Shown: positions 27,272 to 37,281, counted from the stretch's first letter. The stretch: DNA of 64,000 bases from Capsulimonadaceae bacterium (GCA_031292625.1 JARLGU010000034.1:1-64000), one strand, 5' to 3'. The notes: generated from the sequence alone by a model not told the origin. Numbers and translations are program-made.

Positions 27272-29698
27272 GTGGACCAGACGCGACGGTGCAAGCTGCG
27301 CTTATCCCAAAGGGAAAATCAGATCAACTCCGCAAGTCAAATTCGTATTGCAGCTCTGATGCTGACGCTGCTTGGCGTCCTGCTCGCCGCGAGTCCATCG
27401 CGCGCGGCGGCATTTAACGTCACCAGCCTCGCCGACGACGGAGAGCCAGGGGAGTTGCGGTCCGCAATCACGCTCGCAAACGCTTCGCCTGGATCGACGA
27501 TCGCGTTTGGCGTAACCGGGACAATAATCCTCGCGGGCGCCCTGCCGCAGATCACGGCCAGCGTGGCGATCACGGGCGGCGACCTGATCGTCGTCGACGG
27601 CGCAGGCAAGTACCAGCCATTCAGCGTCAACGCGAGCGGCAGTTCCGTCACACTCTCGGGCTTGACGATCCAAAACGGCTGCTATTCCGTGGCCAACGGT
27701 TACAACGGCGGAGGCGGCATCGAGATTCTCAGCGGCAGCGTGAGCCTCGCGAGTTGCGCGCTCATAAACAATGTTGCAACCGGATCCGGCAGCGGCGGCG
27801 GCATCTGGAATGCCGGCTCCTGCTTCCTCACAAATTGCACGCTGTCAGGAAACAGCGAAACCGGCGCGGAAGCGTGCGGCGGCGCAATCGCCAACTCCGG
27901 CGCGCTTACGATGAGCAGTTGCACGATAAAGGGAAACAGCGCCGAGAACTGCGGCGGAGGGATCCAAAACTCCGGCGGTGGAACTCTGTCGCTCACCAAC
28001 TGCACGGTTTCAAACAACTCCAGCGGCACGGCCGGCGGAATCGAAAACCTCGGCGCGGCGACCGTAACCGCCTGCACCTTGGCCGGCAACAGCGCGACGT
28101 ACGGCGACGGGGGCGCGATGGTTTGCGCCAACGCGGGCTCCGCAACGTTCACCAACTGTACGTTCTACGGCAATTCCGCCGATGGAGTTGGCGGCGCACT
28201 CTGGACCTACTCCGCGTCAGCAGCGCTCACGGACTGCACGATGTCTGCAAACACGGCTGGTCTTGCGGGCGGCGGCATCTATAGCAACGGCAGCGTTCTC
28301 AAGCTCGTCAACAGCATACTGTACGGCGATAACGGCGAGGTGATTCCCGATTGCTATTCGTCGGTCAACGCAACCAGCTGCGATATTGAGGGCGGTGTCG
28401 GAGGCTTGACTGGGATCAACGATAGCGGCGCGAACATGAATGTCAATCCGCTCCTCGAATCTCTCGCCAGCAACGGAGGAGCGACCCAGACGATCATGCT
28501 CGCGAACGGCTCGCCGTGCGTCGGCGCCGCCATTCCCCTGGCATCGCCCTTGACAGATCAGCGCGGCTATACTCGTCCCGCCGCTCCGAGCATTGGGGCA
28601 TGGGACAATGGCACGCCCCCCGCGACAATGGCGGCCACAAAGGCGACCCTGCAATCGCTGCCCAACCCATCGACTTACGGCGAAGCGGTCACGTTCACCG
28701 CGACGATCAGCCCAAGCGTTCCGGATCGCGAGACGGTGAATTTCTACGATGGCGGAACGTTAATCGCAACGGCGACGACTGCCTTTTCATTGGCGACGTT
28801 CAAAACGACGAGCCTGGTGTCCGGAAGCCACACGATCACGGCGACCTATCCTGGTGATGCGGACTTTGCGGCGAGCGCGTCAAATGCGGTCACCCAAACA
28901 GTCAACTCGATCGGCACCGGAACCGCCGTCTCTTCGTCGCTCAACCCGGCGAACACCGCGTCCACGGTAACGTTCACCGCGACGGTCACCCCGAGCGTCC
29001 CGGATGGCGAAACGGTGACATTCTACGACGGCGGAGCGGCAATCGGCACGGCGAAGACCAGCAATTCAGTGGCCGTCTTCACGCCTCTCAAGCTGGCGAT
29101 AGGCATCCACAGCATCACCGCAACGTATGCGGGCGACGCTAACCTGGCGGGCAGCACATCGAGCCCGACGCCGCAAACCATCGTGCAACAGGGCCCCTCG
29201 TATCCAGCTGGGCTGAACTTCTTTTCATGTCCATACGATTACCCAGGCATCGCTCTCGACACCCTGATAGGCTATGCCGGCGTCAAGTTGGCCGTTTTCG
29301 ACACCGCAAACTTCGCCTACGATGTCACGCCCAATGGCGCGGCCTCCGCGGTGCGCCTTGGCGTCGGCTATTGGGCGCGCTTCCCCCAGGCCGTTATCTT
29401 CAGCACGCAGGGAGCCGCCGCGTCGACGAGCACGCCGTTCGCGATTGCGCTTACCGCCGGCTGGAACATGATCGGCGATCCCTTCACGACATCAGCGCCT
29501 CTGACGAGCCTCACGTTCGGCAAATCCGCGGTTTCCTTCAGTGTCGCAACAAGCGGCGCGAACGCGATCGTGAGCCCCACGTTCTGGAGCTACGTACCGT
29601 CGTCGAACAGCTACGCCGCAGCGACAAGCCTCGATGCACAAAAGGCTTACTGGGTCTACGCATACGCGTCCACGACGATGTACGTTCCGGGAAGCTGA
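27272..29698 (+). CDS. Large secreted beta-helix protein with two Ig-like domains and a shared C-terminal module
   Basis: The 808-aa protein has a signal peptide (LMLTLLGVLLAASPSRAAA, ending near residue 47). A right-handed beta-helix region follows with repeated Gly-Gly-Gly-Ile plus Asn-Cys-Thr and Gly-Asn-Ser units (for example GGGIWNAGSCFLTNCTLSGN), like chlamydial polymorphic membrane protein repeats. The helix closes with a choice-of-anchor Q-type end (NPLLESLASNGGATQTIML, TDQRGYTRPAAPSIGAWDNG, to about 448). Two bacterial Ig-like domains come next (about 452-545 and 549-640). The last 168 residues (641-808) are 67 % identical, without gaps, to the end of the S53 peptidase downstream. 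The start is unsure: the frame opens with GTG at 27272 and the nearest internal ATG (27359) would cut off the basic part of the signal. A surface adhesin or glycan-binding role is plausible. Confidence 0.85.
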   Translation: MDQTRRCKLRLSQRENQINSASQIRIAALMLTLLGVLLAASPSRAAAFNVTSLADDGEPGELRSAITLANASPGSTIAFGVTGTIILAGALPQITASVAITGGDLIVVDGAGKYQPFSVNASGSSVTLSGLTIQNGCYSVANGYNGGGGIEILSGSVSLASCALINNVATGSGSGGGIWNAGSCFLTNCTLSGNSETGAEACGGAIANSGALTMSSCTIKGNSAENCGGGIQNSGGGTLSLTNCTVSNNSSGTAGGIENLGAATVTACTLAGNSATYGDGGAMVCANAGSATFTNCTFYGNSADGVGGALWTYSASAALTDCTMSANTAGLAGGGIYSNGSVLKLVNSILYGDNGEVIPDCYSSVNATSCDIEGGVGGLTGINDSGANMNVNPLLESLASNGGATQTIMLANGSPCVGAAIPLASPLTDQRGYTRPAAPSIGAWDNGTPPATMAATKATLQSLPNPSTYGEAVTFTATISPSVPDRETVNFYDGGTLIATATTAFSLATFKTTSLVSGSHTITATYPGDADFAASASNAVTQTVNSIGTGTAVSSSLNPANTASTVTFTATVTPSVPDGETVTFYDGGAAIGTAKTSNSVAVFTPLKLAIGIHSITATYAGDANLAGSTSSPTPQTIVQQGPSYPAGLNFFSCPYDYPGIALDTLIGYAGVKLAVFDTANFAYDVTPNGAASAVRLGVGYWARFPQAVIFSTQGAAASTSTPFAIALTAGWNMIGDPFTTSAPLTSLTFGKSAVSFSVATSGANAIVSPTFWSYVPSSNSYAAATSLDAQKAYWVYAYASTTMYVPGS

Positions 29699-29862
29699 GC
29701 GATCCCCCGGCGCAGCTTGTTGGAGCGATCGGACGTTGCGTGCGCGCTCGAAAAAGCTGCCAAGCGGCGCGATTAATGCTGGGCCATCCGCCAAATTCGT
29801 GCTCAATCGCCTCATGGGACAAAACATTGGGCGAATTTGCGATCAGGTAGTCACGAATATTC

Positions 29863-29891
29863 TTGACAAGCTGCAATTCCAACAGTAACAT
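29863..29891 (+). promoter_or_regulatory. Candidate promoter of the S53 peptidase gene
   Basis: TTGACA (29863-29868) and TAACAT (29886-29891) are 17 bases apart in the 491-base interval before the peptidase gene. The implied leader is about 290 bases. Apart from this I see no gene or RNA in 29699-30189. Confidence 0.55.
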
Positions 29892-30189
29892 TAGACTCGT
29901 GGTAATAGCAGCCGTTTGCCTTAGGACCCACGCTATCGGCGGGGCTCATCCCGCCGTGCGATCATGACGAACCACCCTTGCGACTTCCATTTGTCGCCAT
30001 GGCGTTGCTGACAGATTCGCGCAGCATGATCGTGCGGCACGAACGGGATCGCGTAAGCATGCGGCAACCCTGCAATCATTTCGATGTTCATCCTTCTAGA
30101 GATGGGCTAACAATCGCGGCTACGTCGCCTCGCGCGACACAAGTAATGCAGCGCGGCATTCTGCTTCGCTTTGTTTCGGGACATGAACT

Positions 30190-33100
30190 ATGAGAAAACT
30201 CGCTCTCGCCGTCCTTTTCATGCTGGCTATTGCGTCGCACGCTTACGCAACGCCCACGGGCTATGTTCGCATTGCCGGCCACGTCGCCGCGCTGCCTGCG
30301 AGCGCAAAATACGTGGGCGCCGTGGATAGCTCACAGCAAATCGGCCTCGCTATTAGCTTGCCCATGCGCAACCAGGACGCTGCGGAAGCCCTGATTAGGC
30401 GCATGTACGATCCCAAGGACGTCCTGTACGGCGAGTATTTGACCCCGGAAGCGTTCACTGAAGGCTACGGTCCAACCCAGGCGGACTATGACGAGGTAAA
30501 GAGCTATCTGCTGTCGCAAGGCTTGACCATTACGAAGGAGTTCTCGAACCGTCTGGTCGTTGACGCTTCGGGGCCGGCCAGCGTCGTCGAGAAGGCGTTT
30601 GACGTCAAGCTGAGCCAGTATCACTCCGAATCGGGAAGAGCATTCCATACCATCGATGCCGATCCTGCCCTGCCTGCCGCGCTTGCCCCGAAAGTGCAGG
30701 CAATCCTCGGTTTGGATACGTCGTTCGAGCGCAAGCCGTTCAGCCATATCGTCCCGACGCCCACGTCGGATTCCGTGAACCGTCCCAATACGCTCACGGG
30801 TCCGGGCGGAAAGACGTACGGGCCAACGGACTTCATTAATGCCTACGGTCTCGATTCGGCCAGCCTGACGGCAGCAGGATTGACGCCGCTGAATGGGGTG
30901 GGTCAAACCGTCGCGCTCGTGGAGCTTGACGGCGGATATTTGGCCTCCGACGTTAGCTCGTACATAAAGTACTTCAGCAGTTATTTCGGCAGCTACTCGG
31001 CCCCGCTCGTCAATATCGGCGTCGATGGATACGATACATCGACGCTTGGCGACAACTCCCTGGAGGTTACGCTCGACATCTTTTGTGTTTTAAATATCGC
31101 TCCGGGTATCAGCAAGCTTCTCATGGTTGAAGGCCAAGACTATAGCCTGACGGACTGTCTGGAGCTGATTTCGACCGACACTTCGGACACCGGGACCAGC
31201 AAGGTCGCAAACATTGTAAGCATCTCCTACGGCGGCGGCGAGAACTACATGTCTTACAGCTATTTGAATTCTGAAAACACCGTACTCATGGCCCTTGCGC
31301 TTGAGGGAGTGAGCGTTTTCGCGGCGTCCGGCGACTACGGCGCCTATACCGACTATTTGTACACCGGCGAGACGACGACAGCGGATATTACCGCGGCAGA
31401 CCCGGCTGTCCAGCCGTACATCACCGCTGTTGGCGGAACGACCCTGTCGGTCAGCAAAACGACCGGCGCATGGACCAATGAAATCGTATGGAACACGTCG
31501 ACAAGTACTGAGCCCCTTGCAAGCGGCGGCGGCATCAGCGTTGTCTGGCCAATCCCCTCGTATCAATCCGCCAATATCCCGACATCAAACACGTCCGGCT
31601 ATTCCAAGACGATGCGCAACGTTCCCGACGTCGCCCTCGACGCCAGCCCTAATTCGCCTTACGCGGTTTGCTACCTTGGCTCATGGGATGCCGTGGCGGG
31701 GACCAGCGCGGCATCGCCGAGTTGGGCTGGATTTGCGGCCCTCGTAAACGAGCAACGCAGTGCCAATAGCCTTAGCAACCTGGGCCTCGCGAATCCAACC
31801 ATTTACCGGATTGCCGCTAGCAGCCGCTACGCCAATGATTTTCACGATATCACAAGCGGTTATAACGGTCTTACATCGAGCAATCCCATCTATAGCGCCG
31901 CACCCGGATACGACTTAACGACCGGCTGGGGCAGCTTTATCGGCGCGAACTTGATTGCCGATATGTCCGCGGTTACTAAGTCGACGGCGACAACACTGAA
32001 ATCGTCGCTCAATCCCTCGACCACCGGCGCATCCGTTACGTTTACGGCGACCGTCACTCCAACCGTTCCGGATGGCGAAACGGTGAGCTTCTTGGACGGC
32101 ACGACTGTCCTGGGAAGCGCGACCACCTCGGGCTCTGTGGCGACGTTAAGCACTTCAACCCTCTCCGTAGGGTCCCATTCGATCACGGCGACCTACGGCG
32201 GCGACGTCGACTTCGATTCTTCTACATCGGCAACCCTCACTCAGGTGGTGAACGCGTTGCCGCCGAGCGCTCCTGCCGATCTCGTCGCGACGGCCGGCAA
32301 CGCCCAGGTGGTCCTCACATGGACAGCCTCTACCGGCGCTACTTCGTACAATATCTACCGGGGATCGAGCAAGGGCGGCGAGGGCTCGACGGCGATCGGC
32401 AGCGCCACGAAGACCACATACACCGACTCTTCGCTGATCAACGGCACGACCTATTACTACGAAGTGAAGGCGGTTAACTCGGGAGGCTTAAGCCCCTACT
32501 CCAACGAAGCGTCCGCCACCCCTCAGGTTCCCGTCGCTTCCGCGCCCGCCGGCCTTGTCGCGACGGCAGGCGATACCACGATTACGCTTACATGGACGGC
32601 CACCCAGTATGCGGCAACGTACAATGTCTACCGGGGAACGGCAACCGGAGGTGAGAGCTCGACCGCGATCGGATCGACGGCGAAGACCACGTTCACGGAT
32701 ACTGACTTAACCAACGGCACGACGTATTACTACGAGCTGAAGGCGATTGACGCCGCCGGCACAAGCGCGAGTTCCAACGAAGCGAGCGCGACGCCCCTCT
32801 TCGCCGGACCGACGAGCCTTACGGCAACGGCGTCGAATGCTCAAGTCGCCCTTACGTGGATGCCCTCGGCGGGAGCGCTCTCCTACAATGTCCTGCGCGG
32901 CACAACGTCAGGCGGCGAGAGTGCGACGCCTATAAAAACAGGAATTCCAGCTTCGACAACCTCTTACTCCGATACCACCGTGACCAATGGGACGAAGTAT
33001 TACTACGAAGTTACGGCCACGCTCGCATCCAGTACGAGCGCACTATCGAACGAAGCCAGCGCAACCCCACAGGTCCAGGCGCCAACGAGCTTGACGGCAA

Positions 33101-34116
33101 GCCCCGGCAACGCGCAGGTCAGTCTCTCCTGGGTCGCATCCCCTGGGGCCACATCTTATAACATCTACAAGGGAACGGTCGCAGGCTCGGAGAATTCCAC
33201 TCCGGTGGAGACATCCGCCACGACGAGCTATACGTGGACGGGATTGACAAACGGCACGACGTACTACTTCGTTGTCACGGCCGTGTGTGCTGGAGGAGCG
33301 AGCACGAACTCCAATGAAGCAAGCGCTACGCCGACAGCGCCCCCGTCCGCGCCAAGCAATCTTACGGCGACCGCGGGCACGAGCGGCGTCACGCTTACAT
33401 GGTCTGCCGCGAGCGGAGCAACGTCGTACAATATCTACCGAGGGACGACGGCTGGCGGCGAAGGCACGGCGGCCATTGGCGTCAGCACCATTACGAAATA
33501 TTCGGATACGACTGCGGCAAGCGGCACGACCTATTACTACAAGGTGTGCGGCGTCAACGCGGGCGGAGCAGGCGCGCTTTCAAATGAGGCGAGCGCATCG
33601 GCTGCCAGCGGCCCATCGTATCCCGCGGGGCTTAATTTCTTCTCGTCGCCATACGATTATACGGGCGTATCGCTCGACACGCTCATGGGATACACCGGCG
33701 TAAAGCTCGCCGTATTCGAGCCAACGAGCAACTCGTACGACATTACGCCAAACGGGAAGGCTTCGGCGATTACGCTCGGCGTTGGATACTGGGCGCGCTT
33801 TCCGCAAGCAGTGACGTTTACGAGCGTGGGTACGGCAGCGCCAACCGCGTCCCCCTTCGCAATTAGCATCGCCAAGGGCTGGAACATGATCGGCGATCCG
33901 TTCAACGAGACAATTCCGCTTGCTAGCTTGACGTTCGGCTCTTCGAGCACATCTTTTGCAAGCGCAACGTCGGGCAGCAGTCCAATTGTCTACGGAACGT
34001 TCTGGAGCTATTCGACATCGTCAGGCAGCTATGTTGCCGCGTCCAGCCTGAAGCCGCTTAACGCGTATTGGGTCTACGCCTACTCCGCGACGACAATGTA
34101 TGTCCCGGCAAATTAG
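30190..34116 (+). CDS. S53 (sedolisin/kumamolisin) peptidase with Ig-like, five FN3 and a shared C-terminal module
   Basis: The 1308-aa secreted protein has a signal peptide (MRKLALAVLFMLAIASHAYA) and a pro-kumamolisin prodomain to about residue 190 (LTPEAFTEGYGPTQADYDEVKSYL). The serine-carboxyl peptidase domain carries the full catalytic set: Glu292 and Asp296 in SLEVTLDI, oxyanion Asp382 in SGDYGA, and Ser506 in AGTSAASPSWAG. The calcium-site region is FHDITSG. Next come one Ig-like domain (about 597-690), five FN3 repeats (692-1139, each with TSYNIYRG and GTTYYYEV-type strands) and the 168-residue C-terminal module (1141-1308) also found on the beta-helix protein. Sedolisins are usually active at low pH. 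The ATG has no good ribosome-binding site. Confidence 0.95.
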   Translation: MRKLALAVLFMLAIASHAYATPTGYVRIAGHVAALPASAKYVGAVDSSQQIGLAISLPMRNQDAAEALIRRMYDPKDVLYGEYLTPEAFTEGYGPTQADYDEVKSYLLSQGLTITKEFSNRLVVDASGPASVVEKAFDVKLSQYHSESGRAFHTIDADPALPAALAPKVQAILGLDTSFERKPFSHIVPTPTSDSVNRPNTLTGPGGKTYGPTDFINAYGLDSASLTAAGLTPLNGVGQTVALVELDGGYLASDVSSYIKYFSSYFGSYSAPLVNIGVDGYDTSTLGDNSLEVTLDIFCVLNIAPGISKLLMVEGQDYSLTDCLELISTDTSDTGTSKVANIVSISYGGGENYMSYSYLNSENTVLMALALEGVSVFAASGDYGAYTDYLYTGETTTADITAADPAVQPYITAVGGTTLSVSKTTGAWTNEIVWNTSTSTEPLASGGGISVVWPIPSYQSANIPTSNTSGYSKTMRNVPDVALDASPNSPYAVCYLGSWDAVAGTSAASPSWAGFAALVNEQRSANSLSNLGLANPTIYRIAASSRYANDFHDITSGYNGLTSSNPIYSAAPGYDLTTGWGSFIGANLIADMSAVTKSTATTLKSSLNPSTTGASVTFTATVTPTVPDGETVSFLDGTTVLGSATTSGSVATLSTSTLSVGSHSITATYGGDVDFDSSTSATLTQVVNALPPSAPADLVATAGNAQVVLTWTASTGATSYNIYRGSSKGGEGSTAIGSATKTTYTDSSLINGTTYYYEVKAVNSGGLSPYSNEASATPQVPVASAPAGLVATAGDTTITLTWTATQYAATYNVYRGTATGGESSTAIGSTAKTTFTDTDLTNGTTYYYELKAIDAAGTSASSNEASATPLFAGPTSLTATASNAQVALTWMPSAGALSYNVLRGTTSGGESATPIKTGIPASTTSYSDTTVTNGTKYYYEVTATLASSTSALSNEASATPQVQAPTSLTASPGNAQVSLSWVASPGATSYNIYKGTVAGSENSTPVETSATTSYTWTGLTNGTTYYFVVTAVCAGGASTNSNEASATPTAPPSAPSNLTATAGTSGVTLTWSAASGATSYNIYRGTTAGGEGTAAIGVSTITKYSDTTAASGTTYYYKVCGVNAGGAGALSNEASASAASGPSYPAGLNFFSSPYDYTGVSLDTLMGYTGVKLAVFEPTSNSYDITPNGKASAITLGVGYWARFPQAVTFTSVGTAAPTASPFAISIAKGWNMIGDPFNETIPLASLTFGSSSTSFASATSGSSPIVYGTFWSYSTSSGSYVAASSLKPLNAYWVYAYSATTMYVPAN

Positions 34117-34150
34117 GCGCTAACGAGCTCCGTCTTCTTTCAGCATCTGT

Positions 34151-34192
34151 AAATCTCCATCCACCCAATCGACGGGCGGGTGGAGATTTTTC
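34151..34192 (+). terminator. Intrinsic terminator of the S53 peptidase gene
   Basis: AAATCTCCATCCACCC (34151-34166) pairs with GGGCGGGTGGAGATTT (34174-34189) with one wobble and one mismatch, around a 7-base loop. A run of six T (34187-34192) closes it. It starts 34 bases after the stop. Confidence 0.92.
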
Positions 34193-34287
34193 CATCAGGC
34201 TTCGCCGCGCTCGCCCAAGCGCCTTCACTGCTTGCCCAATTGCCCTGCGGAGACAGTACGGGAGAATCGCAACGTACAGCCGCGCGG

Positions 34288-34293
34288 TACAAT
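34288..34293 (+). promoter_or_regulatory. -10 box of pyrF, possibly leaderless
   Basis: TACAAT ends six bases before the pyrF ATG, placing the expected transcription start on the A of the start codon. The -35 region is weak and no ribosome-binding site is present. Confidence 0.45.
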
Positions 34294-34299
34294 AGGCCC

Positions 34300-35016
34300 A
34301 TGTCCACTGTAAACCCTATTATCGTTGCCGTCGATGTGCCCGCGATAGAGCCTGCCATCGGCCTTGTCCGCTCTCTTGCGCCACACGTCGGCGCCTTCAA
34401 AGTCGGTCTTGAGCTGTTTAACGCGGTTGGCGCGAGGATTTTCGATGCCTTGCGAGAAGCGGCGGGCGGCGGCGTCAACATATTCTATGACGCCAAGTTC
34501 CACGATATTCCCAACACGGTCGCTGGCGCGGTTCGCGCGGCCGTGCGGCACAATATCTGGATGACCAACATTCATGCGAGCGGGGGATCGGCCATGATGA
34601 AAGCGGCCGTCGAAGCGGCGCAAACCGCCTCCGGCCAGCGACCGCTGGTCATCGCCGTGACCGTCCTGACCAGCATCGACGATGCGACTCTCTCCGGCGA
34701 GCTCGGCGTCAACCGCACGGCCGCCGAGCAGGTGGTCGCTCTTGCGCGCCTCGCACAGGACTCGGGATGCGATGGCGTGGTCGCCTCTCCACGCGAAACC
34801 AGTGCGATCCGCGAGGCATGCGGCCCAGAGTTCGTCATCGTCACGCCGGGCGTGCGCCCCGTTGGCGCAGCCCTCGGCGATCAGAAGCGGGTCATGACGC
34901 CAGCCGAAGCGATCGCACAGGGCGCAAGCTACCTGGTGATCGGCCGTCCAATTACGGGCGCTCCGGACCCCGCACAGGCAGCGATTGCAATCGGCCGGGA
35001 AATTGGGATTGGCTGA
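34300..35016 (+). CDS. pyrF: Orotidine 5'-phosphate decarboxylase
   Basis: The 238-aa enzyme converts OMP to UMP, the last step of UMP synthesis. Motifs are PIIVAVDVP at the first strand, the catalytic FYDAKFHDIPNTV (Asp-x-Lys-x-x-Asp), MTNIHASGG, VTVLTS, VIVTPGVRP and YLVIGRPITGAPDP. The length is typical of the group with the DxKxxDIP signature. The start at 34300 follows the family; the frame runs back to 34180 through the upstream terminator, which cannot be coding. It converges on cysS. Confidence 0.96.
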   Translation: MSTVNPIIVAVDVPAIEPAIGLVRSLAPHVGAFKVGLELFNAVGARIFDALREAAGGGVNIFYDAKFHDIPNTVAGAVRAAVRHNIWMTNIHASGGSAMMKAAVEAAQTASGQRPLVIAVTVLTSIDDATLSGELGVNRTAAEQVVALARLAQDSGCDGVVASPRETSAIREACGPEFVIVTPGVRPVGAALGDQKRVMTPAEAIAQGASYLVIGRPITGAPDPAQAAIAIGREIGIG

Positions 35017-35044
35017 GATGCCCCGCCGATGGCGGCGGCCCCCT

Positions 35045-36439
35045 CTATGCCTCGCGCCGCCAAGTCGTCCCGTGAGGCCGGTCTTCCAGGATGATGCCGA
35101 TGGATTTGAGGTCGTCGCGGATCTGATCGGAAAGCGCATATTGCTTGGCGGCTCTCGCAGCTTTGCGCCAGGCGATTGCCAGATCCATTAGCCTCGGCAG
35201 ATCGTCATTCTGCGAGGATGGCTCTGATTGCGCTGCAAGATTCACGCCCAGATAGGAAAGGAGCAGCGTAATGGTCGACGCCAGGTTGCTGACGGTTCCC
35301 CGGTCGGCCTCTGGCCTTGCGATTTCCCGATTGAGGTCGGCAAGAGTCTCATAAACGACGCCGATCGCTCCAGCCGTGTTGAAGTCGTCATCCATTGCCG
35401 CGCCAAACTGGTCAACGTACGATTGAACAGGCTTGCCGGCAACGCCCGACGAGATCTGCGCGGCGACGTCCAGGGCGGTCCGGACACGATCGAGCGCTCG
35501 CGAGGTCTCGCGAACGCGCTCCGGTGCGTAATCGATCGGGCTCCGATAGTGCGAGGATAGCACATAGAGCCGCAACGCCTCGGCGGAAAATGCTCCGAGC
35601 AACTCGCGGATCGTGAAGAAGTTGCCCACCGACTTGGACATCTTTTCGCCTGCGAGGTTCACGGATCCCCAATGCATCCAGTAACGCGCGAATTGCTCTC
35701 CAGTCGCGGCCTCGGTTTGAGCGATTTCGTTCTCGTGGTGAGGGAAGACCAGATCCACGCCGCCCGCGTGGATGTCGAACGTTTTCCCAAGGAACTTCAA
35801 GGAGAGCGCCGAGCATTCGATATGCCAACCAGGCCGTCCAAGTCCCCATGGGCTTGGCCACGCGGGTTCGCCCGGTCGCTGCGCCTTCCACAAGGCAAAA
35901 TCCATCGGATCGCGCTTGGAGGGGTCGACGTCGATGCGCGCGCCCGCTTCCATCTCGGCTGGATCGCGCCGGGAAAGTTTCCCGTATTCCGCAAAGCTCT
36001 TCACTGAGAAGTAGACATCGCCTTCGGGAGTCGCGTAGGCGTGCCCATTATCCACCAGATCCTTCGTGAGTTGGACGATCGACTCCATATTCTCGGTGAC
36101 TTTTACAAAAGTCACCGGCGTAATTCCGAGCGCGGCCCAGTCCTCGAGATACGCCTTGGCGAACCGCTCCGCCAACTCGGCGGCAGGAACTCCCTCGTCG
36201 TTCGATTTGCGGATAATCTTATCGTCCACATCGGTAAAGTTCTGAACCATCGTCACATCGAAGCCGCGCGCCGTAAACCAGCGGCGGATCGCATCGAAGA
36301 CGACAGCGCCGCGAAGGTGGCCGAGGTGGGCGGGCCCCTGAGGGGTCAGGCCGCAGGCGTAGATCGAGACCTTGCCTTTGTCGCGCGGAGAGAATTCTTC
36401 TTTGGCGTGGGTTAGCGTGTTCCAAACAGTAATTGGCAT
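35045..36439 (-). CDS. cysS: Cysteinyl-tRNA synthetase
   Basis: The 464-aa class I synthetase charges tRNA-Cys. HIGH appears as HLGHLR and KMSKS as EKMSKSVGNF. The zinc-site residues are visible in YACGL, WHIECSAL and HAGGVDLVFPHHENE. The usual CGPTVYD near the N-terminus reads CGLTPQG here, a departure in a region close to the active site. It follows cysE by 41 bases on the same strand, a common pairing that couples cysteine supply and charging. Confidence 0.95.
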   Translation of the reverse strand: MPITVWNTLTHAKEEFSPRDKGKVSIYACGLTPQGPAHLGHLRGAVVFDAIRRWFTARGFDVTMVQNFTDVDDKIIRKSNDEGVPAAELAERFAKAYLEDWAALGITPVTFVKVTENMESIVQLTKDLVDNGHAYATPEGDVYFSVKSFAEYGKLSRRDPAEMEAGARIDVDPSKRDPMDFALWKAQRPGEPAWPSPWGLGRPGWHIECSALSLKFLGKTFDIHAGGVDLVFPHHENEIAQTEAATGEQFARYWMHWGSVNLAGEKMSKSVGNFFTIRELLGAFSAEALRLYVLSSHYRSPIDYAPERVRETSRALDRVRTALDVAAQISSGVAGKPVQSYVDQFGAAMDDDFNTAGAIGVVYETLADLNREIARPEADRGTVSNLASTITLLLSYLGVNLAAQSEPSSQNDDLPRLMDLAIAWRKAARAAKQYALSDQIRDDLKSIGIILEDRPHGTTWRREA

Positions 36440-36480
36440 GATAGTGAGCGTTCAAATGCGTGGGAAAACCACGCAGCCTT

Positions 36481-37281
36481 TCAGATCCCGCTGCCGTGCA
36501 GGTTTTCGTTCGCGTGGGCGATCGGGTCGGTTATTTGGTCGAAATATTCGAGAAGCGGCGGTTCCGATAAACTACGTTCCGCAAGTTGTCGATGAAGTTC
36601 GTGAACATGCACGACCGAGTCCGGCTGGTGATCTTCCTCAATCGCCTCTACGCGGCATTTGATGTCCTCGGTCTCGCGGAGAAGCCTGCGGATCAATTCC
36701 CCCATCGGGTCCGCGCTGCTCAGCGCCATATCCATAACCTGGTGGGTGGGTTGTTCGGAAAGCTGGACGCCATCCTTGATGAGAACCCTGGCCGGTATTC
36801 CAACGGCGGTAGCGCCAGGCGGAACATCGCGCGTTACCACCGAGTTCGCGCCAATACGCGCATTATCGCCAATCGTGATATTGCCGATAATCTTCGCGCC
36901 CATTCCGATGAGGACGTTGCTGCCGACAGTCGGGTGACGCTTAATTTTCTCAAGCGCCGTGCCGCCTAACGTCACCTGGTGATACATCAACACATCGTCG
37001 CCCACGATCGCGGTCTCGCCTATAACGACGCCAGCGCCATGGTCGATGAAGAACCGGCGGCCGATCTGCGCACCGGGATGTATCTCGATATTGGTGAGAA
37101 AACGCGCCCATTGAGAGACGACGCGAGCGAGGAAGCGAAGGTTCGCCTTATAGAGCCGATGCGCCACGCGGTGGTGAAGAATCGCCCACAATCCCGCATA
37201 GGTCCAGACCTCCCAGATCGAACTGAGGGCAGGATCCTTCTTCTTAATCGTTTGTATGTCTTCGCGGATCGTTGCAAACAT
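36481..37281 (-). CDS. cysE: Serine O-acetyltransferase
   Basis: The 266-aa enzyme makes O-acetylserine from serine and acetyl-CoA, the first step of cysteine synthesis. The N-terminal helices (MFATIREDIQTIKKKDPAL) are followed by a left-handed beta helix of hexapeptides with IEIHPGAQIGRRFFIDHGAGVVIGETAIVGDDVLMYHQVTLGG, the diagnostic block with the catalytic Asp-His, and then IGANSVVTRDVPPGATAVGIPAR. The C-terminal 90 residues extend beyond the core. It leads the cysE-cysS unit. A TAGAAT -10-like element lies about 95 bases upstream (37377-37382, minus strand) with a weak -35. Confidence 0.95.
   Translation of the reverse strand: MFATIREDIQTIKKKDPALSSIWEVWTYAGLWAILHHRVAHRLYKANLRFLARVVSQWARFLTNIEIHPGAQIGRRFFIDHGAGVVIGETAIVGDDVLMYHQVTLGGTALEKIKRHPTVGSNVLIGMGAKIIGNITIGDNARIGANSVVTRDVPPGATAVGIPARVLIKDGVQLSEQPTHQVMDMALSSADPMGELIRRLLRETEDIKCRVEAIEEDHQPDSVVHVHELHRQLAERSLSEPPLLEYFDQITDPIAHANENLHGSGI

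Noticed and set aside
31766-31785. TGGCACTGCGTTGCTC-like sigma-54 element on the minus strand
   Set aside because: The GG-GC spacing is one base short and it lies inside the S53 coding sequence.
32264-33610. Possible tandem DNA repeat
   Set aside because: The repetition is explained by five FN3 protein domains; the DNA copies have diverged and are not an independent repeat element.
27272-34116. PEP-CTERM or LPXTG-type anchors on the two large secreted proteins
   Set aside because: Both end in TTMYVPxx without a hydrophobic helix or basic tail, so they are not standard exosortase or sortase substrates.
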